Assembly: GCA_002299585.1 (NCBI GenBank)
Contig: DBOE01000081.1
Coordinates: forward strand, 1-37,629
DNA length: 37,629 nt
Source: Hydrogenovibrio sp. UBA654
GTDB taxonomy: Bacteria > Pseudomonadota > Gammaproteobacteria > Thiomicrospirales > Thiomicrospiraceae
Direction of reading: 5' to 3'
The notes beneath the pieces were generated by a model. That model did no database searches, was not told the DNA's origin, and saw nothing but the letters and a program-made list of their open reading frames with translations. The position numbers and the translations under genes were made by a program. This document shows positions 1-7,502 of this stretch, piece by piece; within the stretch, counting starts at the first letter, position 1; each line of letters begins with the position of its first letter.

Positions 1-17
1 CCCCCCCCCCCCCCCCC
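1..17. other. 17-base C homopolymer at the window edge
   Basis: The window opens with 17 consecutive C residues, in a genome that is otherwise strongly AT-rich. A run this long at the very end of the sequence is more likely a contig-end or assembly artefact than a functional tract. Between it and base 122 I see no gene and no convincing signal. Confidence 0.6.
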
Positions 18-122
18 GAAAAGGATAAGGTAAGTATTAGAGTTTGCTATTAATTTAGTTATAAAAAACTGTTTAATTGCAGATCTTATTCAAAAATTTA
101 TTAAGAGTTTTATAAATTCTGG

Positions 123-1121
123 TTATTGATAATAGAAATTGTCATCTGGAAGCTTATTGCCGACTAGGGCAGGGGTGTTATCCATTAGCTTTTGGTAGAA
201 ATATTCTAATTCTGCTTGAGATTGTTTGCCATTTTTAACTTCCATCACCGTCCACTTTAGAGAGTTAGCGACGGCTTCTGGGGTTAGTAAATCAATAGTA
301 GCGGCAACTATTTTGCCAGCCTCTTCAGGGTTTTCTTGGCACCATTTGGCAGACTTTATATATTCTTCTTGAAAGCGTTTAAGTACTTGCGGTTTATCTA
401 GTACACTTTTCATTGCTGTCATGCCTGCTTGTGGTATTTTGGCTGGTTTTTTAAATACTCTACCCCATTCTTTTTGAATATCAACACTGCGATATAGGTC
501 AGGGGCAATTATGTTAATTGGAAAAGACTTTGTTTTGTGTAATGCCATAGAAATAGCAGGTTCAGCTAGCAGAGCATGGTCAACGCGACGCATGATTAAT
601 AATTGCATAGCATCTAGTGGGCTAGGAGTATAGCGTAGCTTAAAGTCTTTTTTTGGATCTAAACCTTCGGCTTTGACGATTTGTTCAAATATTATATCTG
701 GCATATCAGCACGAAATGGCATGACAATTTCTTTACCTTTAAAATCGGCAAGAGTTTTTAGATTATCATCACGCGAAACCATCCATAAAATACCCCAAAT
801 AGAAATATTCATTAACTTTAACTCAACCCCACGGTTGTAAAGATTTGCCGCAACATTGGAGGGCATAGCAATAAAATCAGCAGTAAATGTGCCCTTGCCT
901 AAAGCCATTAATTTTAGTTGGTCGGGATTGTTCCATGCTTTGAATTCTACCTTTTTAGCAATATCAGCTAATGCTTTAGTATGCACCATATGTATTAGTG
1001 GGTTGGATACACCTGCAAACGGTCCTGATAATACTAGTTTTTCTAGTTTTTCAGCAGCTATGGTAGGGGTTGTTAATGCTAAGCTAAAAATTATGCTAAT
1101 AATTTTAAATGTATTTTTCAT
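123..1121 (-). CDS. NMT1/SsuA-like ABC transporter periplasmic substrate-binding protein
   Basis: This 332-residue protein begins with a typical Sec signal peptide: basic MKNTFK, a hydrophobic core and a likely cleavage after TPTIAA. The rest has the features of the NMT1/SsuA/ThiY fold, for example the GVSNPL segment near the N-terminus, DFKGKEIVMPF in the middle and LLTPEAVANSLKW near the end. Such proteins capture a small ligand in the periplasm and pass it to an ABC permease. The gene lies 15 bp downstream of the TonB-dependent receptor gene on the same strand, so they are probably cotranscribed. The matching permease and ATPase are divergent, starting at 3713 and 4486. The ligand cannot be read from sequence. 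The family covers sulfonates, taurine, thiamine precursors and nitrate; the neighbours NnrS and HugZ make a tetrapyrrole or metal-related ligand a fair guess. Confidence 0.85.
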   Translation of the reverse strand: MKNTFKIISIIFSLALTTPTIAAEKLEKLVLSGPFAGVSNPLIHMVHTKALADIAKKVEFKAWNNPDQLKLMALGKGTFTADFIAMPSNVAANLYNRGVELKLMNISIWGILWMVSRDDNLKTLADFKGKEIVMPFRADMPDIIFEQIVKAEGLDPKKDFKLRYTPSPLDAMQLLIMRRVDHALLAEPAISMALHKTKSFPINIIAPDLYRSVDIQKEWGRVFKKPAKIPQAGMTAMKSVLDKPQVLKRFQEEYIKSAKWCQENPEEAGKIVAATIDLLTPEAVANSLKWTVMEVKNGKQSQAELEYFYQKLMDNTPALVGNKLPDDNFYYQ

Positions 1122-1136
1122 AAATGTTCCTTTAAT

Positions 1137-3512
1137 CTAAAAATTGACCTTAAAGCCAGCAAAGTAATAAGCACCAACATTTGAACCAAGTCGTTTATCT
1201 ACTTTAGTAGCTAAAATATTGTTTACTCCACCATTGATATTAAATACATTATCTTTACCAAAGCTGTAATTACTAGTTATGTTAGTTAGGGTGTAAGCGT
1301 CGGCTGTTTTTTCGACTAAACCGGAAGGGGTATTGTCAGCATAATATTGCTCACCTGTATGGGTAGCATTAATTCCTAAATTTAAATTGTCAGTAATACC
1401 AAAGTCAAGTCCTAAAGAAACCACTCGTTTTGGGTTGAACTCTAGCTCTTTACCTGTTGATTTATCTTTTGTTTGTAGTTCTGTCCAAAATAACGTGGTT
1501 TTGATATTGTCAGTAACATTATAACCAACGGTTAGTTCTGCCCCTTTGGTTTCTGCATCATTTAAGTTTTCAAAGGTGTAGTAGGAGCTTACTGTTCCAC
1601 GTTGTACTTGTTGGATTTTATCTTTAATATCATTTTGGAAGGCGACTAGGTTGTATGAAAATTGTTTATTTTTACCGCTTAGTCCAATCTCATAACTTAA
1701 ACTTTTTTCAGCCTTTAAATCATAAGCAGTTTTATTAAACCGTGTATCAATGGTTTGCGCACCTAACTGCATACCAGCAGGAGTTTGTTTTTGGATAAAC
1801 AGTTCACGAATATCAGGTACACGATAACCTTGTGCAACACTTAAACGAAGGTTTGTCATCTTATCAAAGTTTTTAACCATGCCGATACGGAAGGTGCTTT
1901 CTGAATCCAATTTACTGTCATGTTTAACATTAAATTCATCTTTATAGCCTGCTTGGTTATAAACATCATAACGCCCACCAACGGTAAATCTTACATCATC
2001 GCTAACGGTAAAGCCATCTTGTAAATAAAGAGATTGGTAAGAAACTTCTCTGGTTGCAAAATCACCTTTTTGAACAAATACGGTTGCTTCTCGTTTTTCA
2101 TCACGGTGTTCAATACCACCTGTTAGTAGGTGGTTGTCGTTTATTTGCCAGTTAGAACTTAGTTCATAAGACATTACATCAACATTTGCACTCATGCCGC
2201 TAGCTGCTGATTGTGCCTCTGAAGTATAACCAAAATCAGCAAATTCGAGTATTGTTGTGGTATTGCGTTTTTCATAATATGAACGATAAATGCGGAATTT
2301 AGTATCTAAATCATCATTCACATCATAATTGACATCGGCGGCAATATCTAAGCGTTCGTTGGTGTCCTTTGAATTAACGGGAACATCAAAAGCTGGTAGC
2401 TTTCCACGAGGGTTTAGTCCACCTCCTCCCACATTATTAATGAACGGATTCAACCTGTGCCCTAATGGTGGTTTAAAGCCCATTGGATGGAATTTACCAC
2501 GATAAACGCCGTTGCGTTCTTCTTGAAACCAATTAAATTCTGTTCCAACGGTTAGTTTGTCGGTAACATCATATTCACCTCGCCCACCGATTGTATCGAC
2601 TTGAGATTCTTCACGATAGGTTACTTCGACATCGTAGCTATCTTTAACATTATTACTAACTAGGTTACGAAAAGCATCAAATTCTGTTTGAGCAGTTGCT
2701 TGGTCGGTAGTTAAGTTAGCACCCGCCAAAGGCATCGGTTTTACTGTACCATCTGGTTGTAGATAAAAAGGATTTCCTCCTGTAGGACCTGAAGGATTTA
2801 GATACCCTGGTATTAATGGGATATTGGATGGTTTATGTCTGCCACCGCCAACACGGGTATCTGTTTTTTCGGTTTCTGTATAAGGAGTTGCATCTGCTTT
2901 TGAAGCATAAAAACTACCACGGAACTTACCAACACCACCACGGGAGCTAACATTAAATTGTGCATTTGCTCCATTTCCATCACTATTTGCTCCGTAAGAT
3001 AAACCAACAGTTGCATCAAAATCATCTTTTGGTTGTTTAGTAATAATATTAATAATACCACCTATTGCATCAGCTCCATACAAAGCAGACATTGGACCTT
3101 TAATGATTTCTATGCGTTCAATCATTGACGCTGGAATGCGGTCCATGTCATAAGGATTTTTAACCTCACCAGCTAAACGACGACCATCAATTAGCCATAA
3201 ACTTCCTGTTGCACCCATCCCACGAATATTAACTGAGCTTTTTGAGGCAGCACTTCCAGATGGGAAGGTTCCGTACTGTAAAATAAGCCCTGGAGTTTTT
3301 TTAAAAATACCTTTTAAGGTTATAGCCCCCATTTTAGCAATATCCTCGGCAGTAATAACTTGAACAGTCGCAGTTACCTTATCAATAGGTTGTTCAGTCT
3401 TGGTTGTGGTAACGACGATTTGTTCTAATTTGGTTGCAGTAGCTTCTTGAGAAAAAACACTGGTTGAGTAGATTGCACTAATAATTAGTGCGTAGCTTTT
3501 TCTTAATTTCAT
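1137..3512 (-). CDS. TonB-dependent outer-membrane receptor
   Basis: A 791-residue receptor for energised uptake of a scarce ligand across the outer membrane. It starts with the signal peptide MKLRKSYALIISAIYSTSVFSQ. The plug domain follows: IVVTTTKTEQPIDKV matches a TonB-box/plug entry, and SMIERIEIIKGPMSALYGADAIGGIINIITK at about residues 127-157 is the classic plug motif (key residues RIEIIKGP and GADAIGG). The remainder is a beta-barrel ending in a terminal aromatic residue (KVNF), as expected for Bam-dependent insertion. I chose ATG 3512 because a signal peptide follows directly; the frame stays open to a TTG at 3557, but that extension runs into a repeat arm. The substrate is unknown. 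YRVPDIRELF resembles the FRAP-box region of haem and siderophore receptors but is not diagnostic. It is probably in an operon with the downstream binding protein. Confidence 0.92.
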   Translation of the reverse strand: MKLRKSYALIISAIYSTSVFSQEATATKLEQIVVTTTKTEQPIDKVTATVQVITAEDIAKMGAITLKGIFKKTPGLILQYGTFPSGSAASKSSVNIRGMGATGSLWLIDGRRLAGEVKNPYDMDRIPASMIERIEIIKGPMSALYGADAIGGIINIITKQPKDDFDATVGLSYGANSDGNGANAQFNVSSRGGVGKFRGSFYASKADATPYTETEKTDTRVGGGRHKPSNIPLIPGYLNPSGPTGGNPFYLQPDGTVKPMPLAGANLTTDQATAQTEFDAFRNLVSNNVKDSYDVEVTYREESQVDTIGGRGEYDVTDKLTVGTEFNWFQEERNGVYRGKFHPMGFKPPLGHRLNPFINNVGGGGLNPRGKLPAFDVPVNSKDTNERLDIAADVNYDVNDDLDTKFRIYRSYYEKRNTTTILEFADFGYTSEAQSAASGMSANVDVMSYELSSNWQINDNHLLTGGIEHRDEKREATVFVQKGDFATREVSYQSLYLQDGFTVSDDVRFTVGGRYDVYNQAGYKDEFNVKHDSKLDSESTFRIGMVKNFDKMTNLRLSVAQGYRVPDIRELFIQKQTPAGMQLGAQTIDTRFNKTAYDLKAEKSLSYEIGLSGKNKQFSYNLVAFQNDIKDKIQQVQRGTVSSYYTFENLNDAETKGAELTVGYNVTDNIKTTLFWTELQTKDKSTGKELEFNPKRVVSLGLDFGITDNLNLGINATHTGEQYYADNTPSGLVEKTADAYTLTNITSNYSFGKDNVFNINGGVNNILATKVDKRLGSNVGAYYFAGFKVNF

Positions 3513-3532
3513 TCTAGTTAAGCCCTCTAAGC

Positions 3533-3606
3533 TAAGGAGGCATTTAACAACCGCCAATTATTTTTTCTCAGTAAAATTCTAATCGCGGTTATTAAGTGCC
3601 TCCTTA
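3533..3606. repeat. Palindromic repeat, full inverted-repeat copy
   Basis: The left arm (3533-3553) reads TAAGGAGGCATTTAACAACC plus G. The right arm (3586-3606) is its reverse complement with two differences, giving TAAGGAGGCACTTAATAACC plus G. The arms enclose 32 AT-rich bases. The same unit recurs at 33475-33525, 36371-36390 and 37588-37607. Here it sits in the divergent control region between the receptor and the transporter operon. It could form a hairpin or cruciform, or be a small non-autonomous repeat. Confidence 0.8.
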
Positions 3607-3630
3607 ATTGTATAGTAATCCAAGTAGTTA

Positions 3631-3645
3631 TAAAAATAGTTATCA
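3631..3645. promoter_or_regulatory. Possible Fur box between divergent uptake operons
   Basis: Read on the minus strand, the site is TGATAACTATTTTTA, which matches 11 of the 14 defined positions of the 7-1-7 Fur consensus TGATAATnATTATCA. It lies between the TonB receptor gene and the ABC permease gene, where an iron regulator would be expected. AT-rich DNA gives many chance near-matches, so this is a candidate only. Confidence 0.3.
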
Positions 3646-3712
3646 TTAATGGCTGTTGATTAAAAAGTTTGATAATCTTTTTATTAGCTCTTTTGTGTTA
3701 AAATTTTTGGTC

Positions 3713-4498
3713 ATGAATGCATTTATAAATATTATAAAAGACTTTCCTCGTTACTTATGGAGCGGTTGGGGAGCTATTGCCAGTTTGTTTTTATTTCTTG
3801 CCCTGTGGGATTTGGGTAATCAATTTAACGGTAGCCTTGTCTTACCCTCTCCACAAGAAACCTTTATTGCTCTGTGGCAGATGTTACATACAGTTGAGAT
3901 TTGGACGGATGTTGCAATTACAGTAGAAAGATCTTTGTGGGGGTTTGTCATTTCTGTTGTGTTAGGGGGGGGGTTAGGAGTATTGGCAGGTTCTTTTGCC
4001 ACGGCTTCAATTATGAGTAGGCCAATTATTACCGTAATGATGGGGGTGCCACCAATTGCTTGGATAATCTTGGCTTTACTGTGGTTTGGTGTTTCCGATG
4101 GTAGTATTATTTTTACCTTAGTAGTGGCTTCTTTTCCAATTGTTTTTGTTGGTGCCTTGCAAGGTACTCGTACTCTAGAGGGCGACTTGAATGATATGAG
4201 TAATAGTTTTAAAACCCCCTTGTTAATGAGATTAACTGATGTATATTTTCCGCATGTATTTTCCTATATCTTCCCTGCCTCAATTTCGGCTTTAGGGATG
4301 AGCTGGAAGGTAGTGGTTATGTCTGAACTATTAGCTTCTACTCCAACAGGAATAGGAGCATCTCTAGCAGTTGCCAGAAGTCATTTTGATTCACCAGTAG
4401 CTATGGCGTTAGTTTTAATTATGGTTATTTTTTTATTATTAATCGAATATGTGTTTTTAGAACCTATCAAACGAGAGGTTGAACAATGGCGCAATTAA
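3713..4498 (+). CDS. ABC transporter permease, SsuC/TauC-like
   Basis: A 262-residue inner-membrane permease with about six hydrophobic helices. It carries the family's cytoplasmic coupling loop, FVGALQGTRTLEGDLNDMSN, followed by the IFPASISALGMSWKVVVMSELLAS segment typical of SsuC/TauC/NrtB permeases (key residues PA, G and W-K). ATG 3713 gives the usual family length; an upstream TTG at 3656 would add 19 residues with no homology I can recognise. Its end overlaps the ATPase gene by 13 bp, so the two are translationally coupled. It should work with the binding protein at 123-1121, although that gene is on the opposite strand across the divergent promoter region. Confidence 0.88.
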   Translation: MNAFINIIKDFPRYLWSGWGAIASLFLFLALWDLGNQFNGSLVLPSPQETFIALWQMLHTVEIWTDVAITVERSLWGFVISVVLGGGLGVLAGSFATASIMSRPIITVMMGVPPIAWIILALLWFGVSDGSIIFTLVVASFPIVFVGALQGTRTLEGDLNDMSNSFKTPLLMRLTDVYFPHVFSYIFPASISALGMSWKVVVMSELLASTPTGIGASLAVARSHFDSPVAMALVLIMVIFLLLIEYVFLEPIKREVEQWRN

Positions 4499-5229
4499 TT
4501 ATAAAAAACCTTTATCATAAATTTGGGGCAACCGAAATTTTAGCAGATATTAACTTTTCTCTAGCACAGGGAAAGGTTATTTCTATAGTTGGTCCCAGTG
4601 GTAGTGGTAAAACTACCCTGTTACACCTCTGCGGAAATTTATTGGAAATAGTTGATGGTGAAGTAGATAATAGTTTTAGCTCACAAGCGTTTGCCTTTCA
4701 AGATGCTCGATTATTACCTTGGCAAACAGCTTTAGATAATATTGCTTTTGGTTTGAAAGGTGGTGGAGTAGCCAAAAAACAACGCCATAAGTTAGCAACA
4801 AAAATGGCATTTAAATTAGGTTTGAATAATGATGATTTAGCTAAGTTTCCGAAAGACCTGAGTGGCGGAATGCGTCAGCGAGTAGCATTTGCTCGTGCCT
4901 TAGTTATAAAGCCAGAGCTAATGTTTTTAGATGAGCCTTTTTCGGCTTTAGATATAGGCTTAAAACAAGAATTACAACATTTATTAATGGGCTTAGTAGT
5001 AAATGAAAAACTATCGATATTTTTTATTACTCATGATTTAGCGGAGGCGATTAAGATAAGTGATGAAATCTTGGTTTTAGATGCAGACCCAGGTAGAATA
5101 GTAAAACAAATTGTCTTAGATAGACCTAGAGAGAGTAGAGATGAAGACTATATTTTTAATACCACTCGCCAGCTATTACAAGACCCGCAAATAATATCTA
5201 CTTTTGAACTAAATTTTAAAAAGAAATAA
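4486..5229 (+). CDS. ABC transporter ATP-binding protein, SsuB/TauB-like
   Basis: A 247-residue ATPase with every motif in order: Walker A GPSGSGKTT at about residues 36-44, a Q-loop in FQDARLLPWQ, the signature LSGGMRQRVAFARAL, Walker B LMFLDEPFSALD and the H-loop in FITHD. The Q-loop followed by LLPW is characteristic of the nitrate/sulfonate/taurine transporter ATPases. It overlaps the permease by 13 bp and is followed after only 4 bp by the NnrS gene, so the three form one transcription unit. It energises transport of the ligand delivered by the NMT1-like binding protein. Confidence 0.92.
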   Translation: MAQLIIKNLYHKFGATEILADINFSLAQGKVISIVGPSGSGKTTLLHLCGNLLEIVDGEVDNSFSSQAFAFQDARLLPWQTALDNIAFGLKGGGVAKKQRHKLATKMAFKLGLNNDDLAKFPKDLSGGMRQRVAFARALVIKPELMFLDEPFSALDIGLKQELQHLLMGLVVNEKLSIFFITHDLAEAIKISDEILVLDADPGRIVKQIVLDRPRESRDEDYIFNTTRQLLQDPQIISTFELNFKKK

Positions 5230-5233
5230 TATT

Positions 5234-6496
5234 ATGGAACCCACTAATTCAAAATTGGTCTCAACAAAAAAACTGACAAATGAAGCTGTAGAGTGGGCAT
5301 ATCCACAGGGTAAATATCCTATTTTATTAGCCTATGGTTTTCGACCATTTTTTTTACTAACCCCGATATATTTAACTATCTCTATTTTATTGTGGGGTTT
5401 GTTTTGGTCAGGGCTGTTACCACTGTCTTTTTTAGAAAATCCTTTGGAATGGCATTTATATGAAATGCTCTTTGGGGTAACTAGTGCGATGATGATAGGG
5501 TTTATTCTTACCGCAATTCCTGAATTGTATGAGGGCGAAAAACCTATTGTTGGTAATACTCTATTAGGCTTGATTTCTCTTTGGGTTTTGGGGAGGGTTA
5601 GCTTTTGGTTTATGGATTGGCTTGGCGTATATATGGTGGCGATTACTAATATACCGTTAATTATTTGGGTAGTTTTTCTAGTGGCCAAACCTATTTTACA
5701 AGACCCTCTAAAACGCCAACTTAGCTTGGCAATTTTATTTTTAGTTATTAGTGCAATGCAAATCTGGTTTTTTGTGGCAAAGATAGGTTGGTTGGCAAGT
5801 GAACCTATGGCAATCTTAAAAGCTTCGGTTGGCGTGTTTATGGTTTTGGTGTTACTAGCTGCTCGTAGAATAAATATGGAAGCGGTTAATCATTGGCTAG
5901 AGCAAAATAAAATAGATGATAGTTATATGGCTCGCCCACCCAGATACAATGTGGCTATTCTTAGTGTGGCACTATATACAATAATTGAGTTTTTATACCC
6001 AAATAACAGTGCCTTAAGTTGGCTAGCTTTTGCGGTGATGGCAGCGGTATTAAATACCTTAAATGACTTTTTCTTAGATGAAGATCCGGTTTTTATCCGC
6101 CCATTTATTTGGCCACTGTTTACTATGTTGGTTATGATGTCTTTAGGGTATGGCTTAATTGGTTGGGATTATCTAGTGCCAGAAGTCTATGCTATTAATC
6201 ATTTTCGCCATTTATTAACTTTAGGTTCTTTAGGTATGGCATATTTTATGGTGTTAGTAATAGTTTCACACCTGCATACTGGTAGAGATTTCATACCAAG
6301 TAATTGGATAGGCTTTGGAGCCTTATTAATTTTAGTAGCTACTATCTTAAGAGGAATCGCGATTCCATTTGTGGGTAATATTGCTAGCTGGGGCTATATG
6401 CTATCGTCAATCTTATGGGTATTACCTTTTATAGGGTTTTTGATTATATATGGTAAGTGGCTACAGCAACCAAGAGCGGATGGACTACCTGGGTAA
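5234..6496 (+). CDS. nnrS: NnrS family haem/copper membrane protein
   Basis: A 420-residue polytopic membrane protein with roughly twelve hydrophobic segments. NnrS signatures are visible: YGFRPFFLLTPIY at the N-terminus, WHLYEMLFG, with the histidine expected for a metal ligand, and HFRHLLTLGSLGMAYF plus VIVSHLHTGRD in the C-terminal half. Members of the family bind haem and copper and are linked to resistance to nitric oxide stress in denitrifiers. The gene begins 4 bp after the ABC ATPase stop, which is unusual company: it suggests that the transported ligand, or the stress it answers, is haem-, metal- or NO-related. The family assignment is firm; the role in this operon is inference. Confidence 0.87.
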   Translation: MEPTNSKLVSTKKLTNEAVEWAYPQGKYPILLAYGFRPFFLLTPIYLTISILLWGLFWSGLLPLSFLENPLEWHLYEMLFGVTSAMMIGFILTAIPELYEGEKPIVGNTLLGLISLWVLGRVSFWFMDWLGVYMVAITNIPLIIWVVFLVAKPILQDPLKRQLSLAILFLVISAMQIWFFVAKIGWLASEPMAILKASVGVFMVLVLLAARRINMEAVNHWLEQNKIDDSYMARPPRYNVAILSVALYTIIEFLYPNNSALSWLAFAVMAAVLNTLNDFFLDEDPVFIRPFIWPLFTMLVMMSLGYGLIGWDYLVPEVYAINHFRHLLTLGSLGMAYFMVLVIVSHLHTGRDFIPSNWIGFGALLILVATILRGIAIPFVGNIASWGYMLSSILWVLPFIGFLIIYGKWLQQPRADGLPG

Positions 6497-6555
6497 TTTT
6501 TTAACAAAATAAAATCTAAATGGTTTAAACTTACATCTATCAAAAGGAGAAGGTT

Positions 6556-7170
6556 ATGTCAGAGAAATCAAAAATCTTAGAGCAAAGAAGAAAAGAGAGC
6601 AAAAACCTATCTATGACTAGACCCATAGCACCTAGTATGCCTAGTGAAGAAGTATTAAAAGAGTTTCAAGAGTTTAATCAATTGCATAGTAGTGTAATTT
6701 TAGGTACGGTTAATAAAGATGGTGATGCCGATACTAGCTATGCACCTTGTTTACAAAAAGATAATTATTTTTATGTTTATATTTCTGAACTAGCCGTTCA
6801 TACACCTAATTTATTAAATCATTTAAATGCAAGCCTAATGTTTATAGAGCCTGAAGATAAGGCAACTAATCTATTTAAACGCAAAAGAAGTACTGTTCGC
6901 GTTGAAGCCGAGGTAATAAACAGAAATTCAGCAGAATTTACTGTGATAATGGATGACTATGCCGAAAACTTTGGTGGCATTATGCGTAATTTAAGTGCCT
7001 CTATGGATTTCCACCTATTTAAACTCAAACCAAAGCATGCTACTTATGTAAGGGGTTTTGGGCAGGCTTACAAAATAGTAGGTGAAAAACTAGACCAAAT
7101 TCAACACATGGGTGACAGAGGTCATGGCAAAGCAAGATTAAAAGATGATGGAACAAAAATAGAAAACTAA
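6556..7170 (+). CDS. HugZ-like pyridoxamine-oxidase-fold (split barrel) protein
   Basis: A 204-residue protein of the FMN-binding split-barrel superfamily. The HugZ subgroup is suggested by LGTVNKDGDADTSYAPC, the SLMFIEPE strand and especially the C-terminal VRGFGQAYKI followed by HMGDRGHGKAR. HugZ/ChuZ proteins bind haem through a C-terminal histidine-containing segment and help degrade it to release iron. A strong ribosome-binding site (AAGGAGAAGG) precedes the ATG. The gene follows the NnrS gene by 59 bp on the same strand and likely belongs to the uptake locus, where it could process imported haem. A flavin-dependent or haem-storage role is an alternative. Enzyme activity is not shown by sequence alone. 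Confidence 0.8.
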   Translation: MSEKSKILEQRRKESKNLSMTRPIAPSMPSEEVLKEFQEFNQLHSSVILGTVNKDGDADTSYAPCLQKDNYFYVYISELAVHTPNLLNHLNASLMFIEPEDKATNLFKRKRSTVRVEAEVINRNSAEFTVIMDDYAENFGGIMRNLSASMDFHLFKLKPKHATYVRGFGQAYKIVGEKLDQIQHMGDRGHGKARLKDDGTKIEN

Positions 7171-7219
7171 TATATTTTATAAATATTAGTAAAGAGCTTT
7201 TAATTTATATAGTTTTGGG

Positions 7220-7225
7220 TATAAT
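7220..7225 (+). promoter_or_regulatory. -10 element of the tRNA promoter
   Basis: A perfect TATAAT lies 15 bases before the tRNA 5' end, the right distance for a start a few bases upstream of the mature tRNA. The -35 region is poor (about 7197-7202), so recognition would rest mainly on the -10. Confidence 0.6.
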
Positions 7226-7240
7226 ACTCGCTCAAAACAA

Positions 7241-7314
7241 GCCCCCTTAGCTCAGTTGGTTAGAGCACCCGACTCATAATCGGTAGGTCCTCTGTTCAAG
7301 TCAGAGAGGAGGCA
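7241..7314 (+). tRNA. tRNA with CAU anticodon, probably tRNA-Ile (lysidine type)
   Basis: The cloverleaf can be drawn by hand: acceptor 7241-7247 with 7307-7313, D arm from 7250, anticodon loop 7273-7279 with CAT at 7275-7277, T stem 7290-7294 with 7302-7306 and T loop TTCAAGT, discriminator A at 7314. The anticodon arm CGACTCATAATCG closely resembles the bacterial tRNA-Ile whose CAU is modified to lysidine and reads AUA, rather than elongator tRNA-Met. CCA is not encoded: TCA follows the discriminator. Two stem positions do not pair: C4 with A69 in the acceptor and C27 with U43 in the anticodon stem. It may be a divergent but working gene; decay or a sequence error is possible. Confidence 0.85.
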
Positions 7315-7332
7315 TCATCTACTTCGATTATT

Positions 7333-7356
7333 AAACTCACTTGTTTGGGTTTTTTT
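7333..7356 (+). terminator. Probable intrinsic terminator of the tRNA gene
   Basis: AAACTC pairs with GGGTTT (one G-U pair) around an 8-base loop, followed directly by further T residues. The stem is short, but the position 19 bp after the tRNA fits. Confidence 0.5.
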
Positions 7357-7426
7357 ATGCTTAAGTTCTGACCATAAATTATATTTTTATTACAATCAAT
7401 TAATCTCTCTTTTCAGATCAATTTTT

Positions 7427-7456
7427 ATTCTATAAGGAATGAATTCAGTATAGAAT
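7427..7456. repeat. Inverted repeat upstream of the transglutaminase-like/ATP-grasp gene
   Basis: ATTCTATA (7427-7434) is matched by its perfect reverse complement TATAGAAT (7449-7456) around 14 bases that include GAATTC. It lies 46 bp before the GTG start at 7503 and could be an operator or a 5' hairpin. In DNA this AT-rich an 8-bp match may also be chance. Confidence 0.35.
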
Positions 7457-7502
7457 AGAGAAAATTTAATGTTAAAAATAACTAAAGTTAGGATAAAATA
7501 TC

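Noticed and set aside
1..17. Poly-C as a phase-variation tract
   Set aside because: It is at the window edge with no gene overlapping it; an assembly end is the simpler explanation.
3558..3712. TPP riboswitch upstream of the SsuABC-like transporter
   Set aside because: Considered because NMT1-like transporters may carry thiamine precursors. The conserved riboswitch boxes are absent, and the region holds the palindromic repeat instead.
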